This document shows positions 45,020-53,534 of a stretch of DNA of 64,000 bases, piece after piece. The notes beneath the pieces were generated by a model. The model searched no databases and was not told where the DNA came from. It worked only from the letters and a program-made list of their open reading frames with translations. The stretch spans positions 21,370 to 85,369 of the forward strand of contig JAIPJM010000010.1 of NCBI GenBank assembly GCA_021734255.1, read 5' to 3'. Each line of letters opens with the position of its first letter. Position 1 is the first letter of the stretch. The DNA is from Fidelibacterota bacterium. Its GTDB lineage: Bacteria > Fidelibacterota > UBA8477 > JABMPR01. Made by a program: the position numbers and the translations under genes.

Positions 45020-45078
45020 TGGTCCAAATGACCAATCCAAATACTTTTAGTACTCACATCCATTGAGAAAACCAATGG
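45020..45078 (-). promoter_or_regulatory. Two inverted repeats upstream of marR, candidate operators
   Basis: TGGTC-N5-GACCA lies at 45020-45034, 30 bases before the marR start, and CCATTG-N7-CAATGG at 45060-45078. Both are perfect dyads of the size and position expected for MarR-type operators. The rest of the 296-base region 44991-45286 shows no other feature or gene. Confidence 0.4.
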
Positions 45079-45286
45079 TTGCTATTCCACAATAATTTAG
45101 CCCACAATTAACCTGAGGTCAAAGAAATTTGGCTTCCGGACAAATTAATTTATCCAATAGATAGCAACTGACGATTTTGTCGATAACAACTATTCAGGAA
45201 ATGGTAATAAACTGCCACGCGATTCGGTGATGGGAGAATTTTCTATACAAAAGACCCGGCGACCCAGATCAAGCAGCCCGCTTCTA

Positions 45287-46591
45287 TTAAAGGATCTCCT
45301 CTACAATGAGAGGTGGTGTTGGTGCAGGCTTCTCACTGAGGGTGAATGCATCTGCTATTTGAGCAGCAACCCTGTCAACTGCAGCAGCATCATTTGAGTG
45401 GAGCGTTATCAATTCATCTCCAGGGCTGACTGGATCCCCCAATTTCTTTCCCATGTACATACCACTGCTGTGGTCGATGGGGTCTGTAATAACACGTCGA
45501 CCAGCACCGAGTTCAATACCTGCAAAGCCCAGGGCCAGGGTATCTATCGCTGCAATGAATCCACTGCCATCGGCATTGACACGAACGACATGCGCGGCTT
45601 TAGGATATTTCTCAGGTGTTTCCAGTATTCGTGGATCACCACCCTGCAGCTCGACGATCCTGAGTAATTTTTCAAAAGCACGACCATCATTGACCACTTG
45701 TTGCTGTAGCTCAATGGCGTCCTGTTTATCCATCTGAGGATCCGCCATCATTAGTATCTGAGCGCCTAATTCATAAGTCACTGCCATCAGATCCTCAGGT
45801 CCGTTTCCCTGGAGCCCCTGCACTGATTCCTTCATCTCCACCCAGTTACCGATGGCCAACCCCAGGGGTTGATTCATGTCTGTGATGACGGCTTTGGTCT
45901 GTATCCCGTAACCCTTTCCAATGGAAACGAGACTCTTGGCCAGAGCCCTGGATTCCTCAAGCGTCTGCATGAACGCACCGTTTCCGGTCTTTACATCCAG
46001 GACCAGTCCCTGAATGCCCTCAGCGATCTTTTTGCTCATGATGCTGGCGGAGATCAAAGGAATGGATCTTACGGTTGCTGTTACATCGCGGAGGGAATAC
46101 AATTTTTTATCAGCAGGACAGATGTTCCCGGTCTGACCGACCAGGCCAACTTTTTCCTCAAGTACGAGTTCTCGCCAACGGTCCAGGCTCAGGTTGACAT
46201 CAAATCCAGGGATCGACTCCAACTTGTCGAGAGTCCCTCCACTATGCCCCAGCCCTCTACCTGATATCATGGGAATGTGGATACCAAGCACGGCCATGAT
46301 CGGTGCAAGGAGAATTGAAACCTTGTCCCCCACACCCCCGGTACTGTGCTTGTCAGCAACAAATCCTGTTGCAGCTGAAAAATCCATTTTATCGCCTGAA
46401 TCCAGCATAGACTTTGTCAGTGCAAGTGTCTCCTCTGTATCCATGCCTTTAATAAAAATAGCCATGAGAAGCGCTGAAGTCTGGTAGTCAGGGATACGTC
46501 CAGCTGTGTATCCTTCAATAAATTCGTTTATTTCCTCTGCAGAGAGTTTCTCTCCCTTTGATTTTTTCTCAATGATCTGATACGGAAGCAT
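45287..46591 (-). CDS. Pyrimidine-nucleoside (thymidine) phosphorylase
   Basis: The enzyme splits pyrimidine nucleosides with phosphate to free base and (deoxy)ribose-1-phosphate in nucleoside salvage. The active-site segment DKHSTGGVGDKVS and the family pattern GRGLGHSGGTLDKLESIPG are plain, as is the Arg-Ser block SLRDVTATVRSIPL. The 434 residues match DeoA/Pdp. A longer frame begins at 46624, but AGGAGTGAGG directly before ATG at 46591 is decisive. The start lies inside the end of the gamma-carbonic-anhydrase-like gene, with a 23-base overlap. Motifs do not tell thymidine from general pyrimidine specificity, so no symbol is given. Confidence 0.95.
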   Translation of the reverse strand: MLPYQIIEKKSKGEKLSAEEINEFIEGYTAGRIPDYQTSALLMAIFIKGMDTEETLALTKSMLDSGDKMDFSAATGFVADKHSTGGVGDKVSILLAPIMAVLGIHIPMISGRGLGHSGGTLDKLESIPGFDVNLSLDRWRELVLEEKVGLVGQTGNICPADKKLYSLRDVTATVRSIPLISASIMSKKIAEGIQGLVLDVKTGNGAFMQTLEESRALAKSLVSIGKGYGIQTKAVITDMNQPLGLAIGNWVEMKESVQGLQGNGPEDLMAVTYELGAQILMMADPQMDKQDAIELQQQVVNDGRAFEKLLRIVELQGGDPRILETPEKYPKAAHVVRVNADGSGFIAAIDTLALGFAGIELGAGRRVITDPIDHSSGMYMGKKLGDPVSPGDELITLHSNDAAAVDRVAAQIADAFTLSEKPAPTPPLIVEEIL

Positions 46592-47102
46592 CCTCACTCC
46601 TATACTCACCTGCCAAGCGAACATAATGCTGCCAACCGGCCTTCATCCGCTGGAACAGATCATCGTCAACCTCAGATCTTTGTTTGGCTGGGACACCGGC
46701 CCAAAGCGTGCGGGATGGGATATTCTCATACTCTTTTACCAGAGCACCCGCGCCGATCAGCGCACCTGATCCGATTTTTGACCAGCTCAGGATTGTGGCT
46801 CCCATTCCAATGAGAGCGTCATCTTCAACCACACAGCCATGGATAATGCATTGGTGGCCAACGGTCACTCGATCACCGACAATACAGGGTCCGTCTCCAT
46901 GTTCAACATGCAGAATAGCGCCATCCTGTATGTTCACATTCTCTCCGATCCGGATCTTGTGCAGATCTCCCCTGAGAACGGTGTTATACCAAACACTGGA
47001 ATTGGCACCAATTTTCACATCGCCAATGATAACTGCTGTTTCTGCTATCCATGCATCCGGGTGAATCGTGGGCAGTATGCCCTCATAAGCTCTAATGATC
47101 AT
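46569..47102 (-). CDS. Gamma-carbonic-anhydrase-like left-handed beta-helix protein
   Basis: The 177-residue protein is made of hexapeptide turns (IGDVKIGANSSVWYN, IGENVNIQDGAILHV, VGHQCIIHGCVVEDD). The histidines VEHGD, GHQC and IIHG are in the zinc-binding positions of the gamma carbonic anhydrase/PaaY/YrdA group. These form trimers and bind zinc or another metal; hydratase activity has been shown only for some. The frame is open to a TTG at 47129, but GAAGGA three bases before ATG at 47102 is better. It is transcribed divergently from the suf operon and overlaps the phosphorylase gene downstream. Confidence 0.92.
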   Translation of the reverse strand: MIIRAYEGILPTIHPDAWIAETAVIIGDVKIGANSSVWYNTVLRGDLHKIRIGENVNIQDGAILHVEHGDGPCIVGDRVTVGHQCIIHGCVVEDDALIGMGATILSWSKIGSGALIGAGALVKEYENIPSRTLWAGVPAKQRSEVDDDLFQRMKAGWQHYVRLAGEYRSEDASVSDH

Positions 47103-47228
47103 TCGTCCTTCAACTCCTTTGTTCTCCAAACATAAGCATACTGATCAAAAATCAAATAGAATTGGCCAGCGATCCGACTCGACCTGGGGGTAAAATTGGC
47201 ACTGGAGCCGCTCCTTTATGTTTTAATC

Positions 47229-47256
47229 TTGACTTTTTTGTACAATTAAATATACT
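47229..47256 (+). promoter_or_regulatory. Sigma-70-type promoter of the suf operon, close to the start codon
   Basis: TTGACT at 47229-47234 and TATACT at 47251-47256, with 16 bases between, are each one mismatch from the consensus -35 and -10. Transcription would begin near 47262-47264, at the ATGATG where the sufB frame opens. The message would then be leaderless, or translation begins at the second in-frame ATG group at 47286, after AAGGA. Confidence 0.6.
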
Positions 47257-47261
47257 GGGGC

Positions 47262-48761
47262 ATGATGAAGGAAATAGAAAGACAAATGAAAGCTGAAAAA
47301 GAAAACCCAAAACAACTGACTGAAGAGCAGGAAAACCTGCAAAAAATTGCGGATAAGGAATACAAGTACGGATTCGTAACCGATATCGAGATGGAAGAGT
47401 TCCCTCAGGGCCTGAATGATGATATCATCAGAATGATCTCTGCTAAAAAGGACGAACCAGACTTCATGACTGAATGGCGTTTGAAAGCCTTGCATCATTG
47501 GCGGAAGCAGAAAGAACCCAGGTGGACCAAACTTAAGTATCCCGATGTCCCTTTTGATGATCTCTACTATTATGCTGCTCCCAAGAAAAAGGATGCACCG
47601 AAGAGCCTGGATGAAGTGGATCCAGAACTACTGGCAACATTTGAAAAGCTGGGTGTCCCGCTGGAAGAACGTGAACTACTGGCTGGCGTCGCTGTCGATG
47701 CAGTGATCGATAGTGTCTCAGTGGCCACCACCTTCAAGGATAAATTGAGTGAGTTGGGGATCATATTTTGCCCCATAAGTGAAGCGATTCACGACCACCC
47801 CGACCTGATAAAGAAGTATCTGGGAACGGTAGTGCCATACACAGATAATTTTTATGCAACCCTTAACTCTGCAGTTTTCAGTGATGGCAGCTTCGTGTAC
47901 ATACCACCGGGTGTGCGCTGTCCTATGGAATTATCAAGTTATTTCAGGATCAACGCCTCTAAAACTGGTCAGTTCGAACGCACACTCATCATCGCCGATA
48001 AGGGCAGCTATGTTAGCTACCTGGAAGGCTGTACTGCACCGATGCGTGATGAGAATCAGCTACACGCTGCTGTTGTCGAATTGGTCGCTTTAGAAGGTGC
48101 AGAGATCAAATATTCAACTGTTCAGAATTGGTATGCAGGTAGTAAAGAAGGTCTGGGTGGTATCTACAATTTTGTCACCAAAAGGGGGCTTTGTGCCGGG
48201 AAGGACTCAAAGATATCCTGGACACAGGTAGAAACAGGATCAGCCATCACATGGAAGTATCCCAGCTGCATTCTGAAGGGAGAAAACTCGGTGGGCGAAT
48301 TTTATTCCGTAGCACTGACCAACAATTACCAACAGGCTGATACCGGTACAAAAATGATTCACCTGGGCAAGAACTCACGGAGTCTCATTGTATCAAAAGG
48401 TATTTCAGCAGGGAAAAGCAGCAATGCCTACCGTGGTCTGGTCAAGGTCAGTAAAAACGCTGAGAACTCTCGAAATTTCTCTCAGTGCGATTCCTTGCTC
48501 ATCGGTGATCAATGTGGTGCTCACACATATCCATACATGGAGATCGAAAATCCATCAGCCCATATTGAACATGAGGCCACGACTTCAAAGGTAAGTGAGG
48601 ATCAGATCTTTTATCTCAATCAGCGGGGAATATCGAGTGAGGATGCGGTGGGTATGATCGTATCTGGCTATGCAAAAGAAGTTTTTCAGCAACTCCCCAT
48701 GGAATTTGCAGTTGAAGCTCAAGCACTCATGTCGGTCAGTCTAGAAGGCTCGGTCGGATAG
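47262..48761 (+). CDS. sufB: Fe-S cluster assembly scaffold SufB
   Basis: SufB with SufC and SufD forms the scaffold complex on which Fe-S clusters are built. The family is recognised by [44 protein letters not shown] and the C-terminal [19 protein letters not shown] with the cysteine and glutamate close to the SufBC active site. Later [15 protein letters not shown] is also conserved. Its length of 499 residues or slightly less fits. The promoter position makes the start uncertain: ATG at 47262, 47265 or 47286, of which the last has AAGGA upstream. It is the first gene of sufBCDSUT-rrf2. Confidence 0.97.
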   Translation: MMKEIERQMKAEKENPKQLTEEQENLQKIADKEYKYGFVTDIEMEEFPQGLNDDIIRMISAKKDEPDFMTEWRLKALHHWRKQKEPRWTKLKYPDVPFDDLYYYAAPKKKDAPKSLDEVDPELLATFEKLGVPLEERELLAGVAVDAVIDSVSVATTFKDKLSELGIIFCPISEAIHDHPDLIKKYLGTVVPYTDNFYATLNSAVFSDGSFVYIPPGVRCPMELSSYFRINASKTGQFERTLIIADKGSYVSYLEGCTAPMRDENQLHAAVVELVALEGAEIKYSTVQNWYAGSKEGLGGIYNFVTKRGLCAGKDSKISWTQVETGSAITWKYPSCILKGENSVGEFYSVALTNNYQQADTGTKMIHLGKNSRSLIVSKGISAGKSSNAYRGLVKVSKNAENSRNFSQCDSLLIGDQCGAHTYPYMEIENPSAHIEHEATTSKVSEDQIFYLNQRGISSEDAVGMIVSGYAKEVFQQLPMEFAVEAQALMSVSLEGSVG

Positions 48762-48784
48762 ATTTTTTAGGAGATTTTAATTTA

Positions 48785-49531
48785 ATGTTATCGATCAAAG
48801 ATTTACAAGTATCAGTAGAAGGTAAAACCATTCTGAATGGCTTGAACCTTGAAGTCAAAGCCGGTGAGATCCATGCGATCATGGGACCCAACGGTTCTGG
48901 AAAGAGTACCCTTGCCCACGTTCTCTCAGGGAAAGACGGTTATGATGTGGATGGTGGTTCTGCCACCTACAAAGGGATGGATCTGTTGGACCTGGCTCCA
49001 GAAGTTCGCGCCAGAGAAGGAATGTTTCTGGCATTTCAGTACCCCATAGAGATTCCTGGTGTCAACAACACATCGTTTCTGAAGAAGGCTTTGAATGAGA
49101 TCCGCAAACATCGCGGCGAGGATGAATTGGACGCTATTGATTTTCTGGCGCTGATCAAGAAACAGATGGAACTGGTCGAGATGAAGGAAGATCTACTGAA
49201 ACGACCCGTTAATCAGGGCTTCTCAGGTGGCGAGAAAAAGCGCAATGAGATCCTGCAGATGGCTGTATTAAATCCTGAACTCGCCATTCTGGACGAGACG
49301 GATTCCGGCCTGGATATTGATGCCTTACGAATTGTTGCCGGTGGTGTGAACAAGCTGCGTTCAAAAGACAATGCCTTTGTAGTCATCACTCATTATCAAC
49401 GCCTCCTAGACTACATCATCCCGGATCACGTACATGTGCTCTCAGAGGGCAAGATCATCAAATCAGGTGGTAAGGAACTGGCATTTGAATTGGAAGAACG
49501 AGGCTATGACTGGCTTCTGGAGCATGCATAG
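48785..49531 (+). CDS. sufC: Fe-S assembly ATPase SufC
   Basis: SufC is the ABC-type ATPase of the SufBCD complex. It shows Walker A GPNGSGKST, the signature FSGGEKKRNEILQMA, which is the SufC-specific variant, and Walker B LAILDETDSGLDIDALR. The 248-residue length and GSGLD-like D-loop are as expected. GGAG precedes the ATG. It lies between sufB (23 bases) and sufD (one-base overlap TAGTG). Confidence 0.98.
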   Translation: MLSIKDLQVSVEGKTILNGLNLEVKAGEIHAIMGPNGSGKSTLAHVLSGKDGYDVDGGSATYKGMDLLDLAPEVRAREGMFLAFQYPIEIPGVNNTSFLKKALNEIRKHRGEDELDAIDFLALIKKQMELVEMKEDLLKRPVNQGFSGGEKKRNEILQMAVLNPELAILDETDSGLDIDALRIVAGGVNKLRSKDNAFVVITHYQRLLDYIIPDHVHVLSEGKIIKSGGKELAFELEERGYDWLLEHA

Positions 49532-50853
49532 TGGCTGACATTTACCCCGATATCAAAACCTGGCTGCAGGAGAAGAGTATCGACACACATGCATCTGATT
49601 ATGTTTTGTCCCCCGAACGTCGTACAGAATCCCTGAGAGCAGTCGCCGAAAATAATTTCCCAACACGGAAGGATGAGGAGTGGCGCTATACTCCCATTGC
49701 TAATGTGGTCAATCGATCTATTCAAAGTGGTACTGACCTAAGCATCGATGCTGATGACCTTCAGGAGATCAAACAGATCGTCCCTGAAGCATGCCACGTG
49801 GTCTTCGTGGATGGTCAATATTCCGCCGAGCTCTCTGACGACCTCGCAGCAGTAGCAAAACAGGGGGTTGACATCTCCCCACTGAGCGAGATGAATGCCT
49901 CGCAGGGTCAGTTGGCTGAAGCAATGGTAACAAATGCCAACTTCTCTGACACGAACATTTTTCAATATATGACACTGGGACTGGTGAATTCTGGTCTTTT
50001 CATCCATGTTGAGCAGAACACGGAAGTTGAACAGCCCCTGCACATCATCTATGTCAACGGCCCCACAAAATCAGCTGTCGTCCAGACTCCGGTGAATTTC
50101 ATCCGTCTGGGTACAAACAGTCGTTTCACCTGTATCCAGCATTTTGTCAATTCAGATGAATCCAAGGCCATCACGATCCCGGCTGATTTTTTCGACCTGG
50201 CGGAAGGGTCTGGCATTCAATCCTATCGCATAGGAGTAGAATCAGATCAGACTGACCATATCTCCAATTCCTATGCCCGAATAGCTGACTCAGCCAGATT
50301 TGTTTCTCACCAATATCTCCTGGGCTCCCGGCTGACGCGATCAAACACTGAGGTCCTGTTCGATGGAGAAGGTGCCGAGGCGGTGTTAAGGGGAATTTAT
50401 CTTGGTGACAATGATCAACATCTTGATATCCGAACTTATGTTGACCATGCAAAACCGAATTGTATGAGTGACCAGCATTTTCGGGGCATACTTGGTGGGA
50501 AGGCCCGAGGTGTTTTCAATGGTCTGGTCATGGTGCAGAAAGATGCGCAGCATACAAATGCTGAGCAGTCAAACAAGAATTTACTCCTCTCCAGGGAGGC
50601 TCGTGTCGATACGAAACCCCAACTCGAGATCTATGCTGACGATGTAAAATGTGGACATGGAGCAACGGTAGGTGAACTGGATGAGGACGCTCTCTTTTAT
50701 CTGCAATCCCGCGGTATCGGCAGAGAAGAAGCTGCTCAGATGCTGATTCATGCATTCGCAGCTGAGGTCACCCAGGATATAACGATTGGTTCTCTTCAGC
50801 CTTATATCCTGGAAAAACTGGATAAAAAATTATCGGAAATATCCGGTCCATGA
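49531..50853 (+). CDS. sufD: Fe-S assembly protein SufD
   Basis: SufD pairs with SufB in the scaffold. It shows FPTRKDEEWRYTPI near the start, YLGDNDQHLDIRTYVDHAKPNC in two conserved blocks, HGATVGELDEDALFYLQSRGI and the end AFAAEVTQDI, all diagnostic of SufD. The start is GTG and overlaps the sufC stop by one base (TAGTG). The stop overlaps the sufS start by four (ATGA), so it is tightly coupled in the operon. With 440 residues it is full length. Confidence 0.97.
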   Translation: MADIYPDIKTWLQEKSIDTHASDYVLSPERRTESLRAVAENNFPTRKDEEWRYTPIANVVNRSIQSGTDLSIDADDLQEIKQIVPEACHVVFVDGQYSAELSDDLAAVAKQGVDISPLSEMNASQGQLAEAMVTNANFSDTNIFQYMTLGLVNSGLFIHVEQNTEVEQPLHIIYVNGPTKSAVVQTPVNFIRLGTNSRFTCIQHFVNSDESKAITIPADFFDLAEGSGIQSYRIGVESDQTDHISNSYARIADSARFVSHQYLLGSRLTRSNTEVLFDGEGAEAVLRGIYLGDNDQHLDIRTYVDHAKPNCMSDQHFRGILGGKARGVFNGLVMVQKDAQHTNAEQSNKNLLLSREARVDTKPQLEIYADDVKCGHGATVGELDEDALFYLQSRGIGREEAAQMLIHAFAAEVTQDITIGSLQPYILEKLDKKLSEISGP

Positions 50854-52067
50854 TTGACGTCAATAAGATTCGTGAGGATTTTCCTATCCTCTCAACAGAG
50901 GTCTACGGTAAGCGGCTTGTGTATGTTGACAATGCAGCAACGACCCAGAAACCGAAACAGGTGATGGATGCTATTCAGGATCTGTACTCGACCAGTTATT
51001 CCAATGTTCACCGGGGCGTGCATTTCCTGAGCCAAAAATCAACCAGCCTCTTTGAAGGTGCCAGGGATCGCATTGCCAGCTTTATCAACGCATCCAGCAG
51101 TAAAGGAATTGTTTTTGTCAAGGGAGCCACTGAAGCAGTTAATCTGGTGGCCAGCAGCTACCTGGAGCCTATACTCAGCCAGGGCGATGCTATCCTTATC
51201 TCAGAGATGGAGCACCATTCGAATCTGGTCCCATGGCAAATGGTCGCCGAAAAAAAAGGTGCAGAATTACGCATCATACCCCTGAAAGAAAACGGAGATC
51301 TGGATTATGATGCCTTGCCCAACTTACTGGATGATTCCGTCAAACTGGTTGCCCTTACCCACATGTCAAATTCATTGGGGACCATCAATCAGGTCGAAAA
51401 GGTAATTAGCAGTGCGCACAAGCTGAATATTCCAGTTCTGCTGGATGGCGCCCAGTCCATAGCGCATATGGCCATAGACGTACAGGCCCTGGATTGTGAT
51501 TTCTTTGTATTTTCAGGTCATAAGATCTATGCACCCACGGGAATAGGTGTGCTCTACGCTAAATCCAAGATTCTACAGGGCATGCAACCCTATCAGGGAG
51601 GTGGGGATATGATCCTGAATGTGAGCTTTGAGGGTACAGAATATAATGATATCCCCTACCGCTTCGAGGCGGGTACACCCAATGTAGAGGGAGCAGTTGG
51701 TCTCGCTGCTGCAATCGACTATGTGTCAGATCTCGGTTTGGAGAACATCGATCAGTATGAACGAGAACTGACAGCATATGCCTATGAAAAGCTGACCGCC
51801 ATTGACGGATTAAGGATCATTGGAGATGCTCCCAACAGGGGTAGTATCATCTCTTTCGTCCTGGAGGGGATTCACCCCCATGATGTTGGTACGATCATGG
51901 ATATGGAGGGGGTTGCCGTGCGCACAGGTCACCACTGCACCCAGCCAGTCATGGACTGCTACCATATTCCTGCCACCACAAGAATATCGCTCTCCTTCTA
52001 CAACACGGCTGAGGAGATCGATATCATCATCGCTGCTATTAAAAAAGTGAAGGAGCTCATGGGCTGA
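50850..52067 (+). CDS. sufS: Cysteine desulfurase SufS
   Basis: SufS takes sulfur from L-cysteine with pyridoxal phosphate. The PLP lysine is K225 in FSGHKIYAPTGIG, and the sulfur-carrying cysteine is near 363 in VRTGHHCTQP, the group II (SufS) form without the flexible loop of IscS. The start VYGKRLVYVDNAATTQKPK and GVHFLSQKST are typical. It is 405 residues and complete. The start overlaps sufD by four bases, and the stop overlaps the sufU start by one (TGATG). Confidence 0.98.
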   Translation: MIDVNKIREDFPILSTEVYGKRLVYVDNAATTQKPKQVMDAIQDLYSTSYSNVHRGVHFLSQKSTSLFEGARDRIASFINASSSKGIVFVKGATEAVNLVASSYLEPILSQGDAILISEMEHHSNLVPWQMVAEKKGAELRIIPLKENGDLDYDALPNLLDDSVKLVALTHMSNSLGTINQVEKVISSAHKLNIPVLLDGAQSIAHMAIDVQALDCDFFVFSGHKIYAPTGIGVLYAKSKILQGMQPYQGGGDMILNVSFEGTEYNDIPYRFEAGTPNVEGAVGLAAAIDYVSDLGLENIDQYERELTAYAYEKLTAIDGLRIIGDAPNRGSIISFVLEGIHPHDVGTIMDMEGVAVRTGHHCTQPVMDCYHIPATTRISLSFYNTAEEIDIIIAAIKKVKELMG

Positions 52068-52519
52068 TGTCAGAACTAAGAGAGCTTTATCAGGAAGTGA
52101 TCCTGGACCATAATAAGCGCCCCCGAAATTTCAAGGAGCTAGATCCTCACAGCCATCACGCCAGTGGGCATAATCCCCTGTGCGGGGACAAGCTTGAGCT
52201 TTACCTCCTGGTGGAAAACGATATTATTAAGGATATTTCATTTATCGGCAGTGGTTGTGCGATCTCCACCTCCTCAGCCAGCCTGATGACGGAGTTTCTC
52301 AAAGGAAAGTCTCTGTCAACCACAAAAGCACTGTTTGAACATTTCCATGACCTGGTAACAGGAACGGAGATCAGTGCAGATCAACTGGAAGAACTTGGAA
52401 AATTGGCCATATTCGCTGGCGTTCAAGAATTTCCCGCCCGAGTAAAATGTGCCAGCCTTTCCTGGCATACCCTGATGAATGCGTTGGAAGCACCAGAAGA
52501 AACTGCCCAAACTGAGTAA
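52067..52519 (+). CDS. sufU: SufU sulfur-transfer protein
   Basis: SufU accepts sulfur from SufS at a zinc site and passes it to the SufBCD scaffold. The zinc ligands C39 and D41 in NPLCGDKLEL, C64 in GSGCAIS and C128 in RVKCASLSW are all present. The insertion of about 18 residues between the second and third cysteines, relative to IscU, is characteristic of SufU. 150 residues, full length. The Suf system is thus of the SufU type known from Bacillota, which lacks SufE, and this is a notable feature of the operon. Confidence 0.96.
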   Translation: MSELRELYQEVILDHNKRPRNFKELDPHSHHASGHNPLCGDKLELYLLVENDIIKDISFIGSGCAISTSSASLMTEFLKGKSLSTTKALFEHFHDLVTGTEISADQLEELGKLAIFAGVQEFPARVKCASLSWHTLMNALEAPEETAQTE

Positions 52520-52536
52520 TAGATACTGGAAGAATC

Positions 52537-52872
52537 ATGAGTGATCAGACACCTGAAATCGATTTGAAAGAAATAGAAGAAAAGATCGTACACACGATCA
52601 AAGGCATCTACGACCCGGAAATTCCAGTCAATATATATGACCTGGGATTGATCTATGATATTAAGGTCACAGATGAGCTTGAAGCATATGTCAAAATGAG
52701 CCTTACCGCTCCCAATTGCCCCGTTGCCGGTTCGCTGCCAGTTTCAGTGAAACAGCAAATATTGGAAAGTATCCCGGAACTGGAGTTTGCTGATGTAGAG
52801 GTCGTCTGGGAACCACAGTGGCATAAAGATATGATATCTGAAGCAGGCTTACTGCAGCTGGGATTACTATAA
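52537..52872 (+). CDS. sufT: SufT (MIP18/DUF59 family) Fe-S maturation factor
   Basis: The 111-residue protein has the DUF59/MIP18 pattern: IKGIYDPEIPVNIYDLGLIY near the start, then MSLTAPNCPVAGSLP with the conserved cysteine, and VEVVWEPQWHKDMIS at the end. Proteins of this family help deliver Fe-S clusters to target proteins when iron demand is high, as shown for Staphylococcus SufT. Its place between sufU and rrf2 supports the name. Confidence 0.95.
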   Translation: MSDQTPEIDLKEIEEKIVHTIKGIYDPEIPVNIYDLGLIYDIKVTDELEAYVKMSLTAPNCPVAGSLPVSVKQQILESIPELEFADVEVVWEPQWHKDMISEAGLLQLGLL

Positions 52873-52873
52873 A

Positions 52874-53353
52874 TTGAAGATCAGCGCCCAAGAAGAGTAC
52901 GGCATTCGTTGTTTACTGCAGATCGGTCGTCGAACGGCCACTGGCGGAACGACGATCGCCGAGATCAGCAAGGCCGAACGAATTACCCCTTCCAATACGG
53001 CAAAATTGGTTCGGATCCTACGGATGAACGGCTTTGTGGCAAGTAGCCGCGGGAAAGATGGTGGTTACACACTTGCCAGGGCTCCAGGGGAGATCAAACT
53101 CGGTGAGGTCTTCGAGGTTCTGGGAGGCAAACTCTTCGATGTGGGGTTCTGTGATCACTACGCTGGTTCTGCTGATGTCTGTTCCCACAATGACCATTGT
53201 ACGGTACGATCTTTCTGGTGTGCTATCCAGTCCGTGTTAGATCACGTTCTGGATCAAACAACCCTGGAACACCTGATGGACCCCACTGGTCTGGGTTGGT
53301 GGGAGACCTGCTTAACTGCAAACCCCCTCTTGAATTCTGCACCCCGGACCTAA
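52874..53353 (+). CDS. Rrf2 family Fe-S-sensing regulator of the suf operon
   Basis: The 159-residue protein is an Rrf2/IscR-type winged helix: MKISAQEEYGIRCLLQI at the start, TIAEISKAERITPSNTAKLVRIL as recognition helix, and RGKDGGYTLARAP as wing. C93, C103 and C109 in FCDHYAGSADVC and HNDHCTVRSFW are placed as cluster ligands, so it should sense Fe-S status. The start is TTG, which suits low-level synthesis. It is the last gene of the operon, one base after the sufT stop, so it would be made in proportion to the operon and can repress its own promoter at 47229-47256. Which other genes it controls cannot be read here. Confidence 0.9.
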   Translation: MKISAQEEYGIRCLLQIGRRTATGGTTIAEISKAERITPSNTAKLVRILRMNGFVASSRGKDGGYTLARAPGEIKLGEVFEVLGGKLFDVGFCDHYAGSADVCSHNDHCTVRSFWCAIQSVLDHVLDQTTLEHLMDPTGLGWWETCLTANPLLNSAPRT

Positions 53354-53534
53354 CTGTCGCATTTTTATTCCTGCCCATAACTTCAGTATAAACTGCAAGT
53401 TCCTTAAAATAAATGACAGCATAAAAAGATTGTGATTGTCATATAAATAATACATGATGATGTGATTTTCCTTTATATTACGAATTGGGTTATAGTAAGT
53501 GTAGCACTTTTAACACTGTAGGTAATGGAAAATT

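Noticed and set aside
53354..53534. Sigma-54 promoter before the NtrC-type regulator gene
   Set aside because: No GG-N10-GC pair in a suitable context; only loosely similar T-rich sequence.
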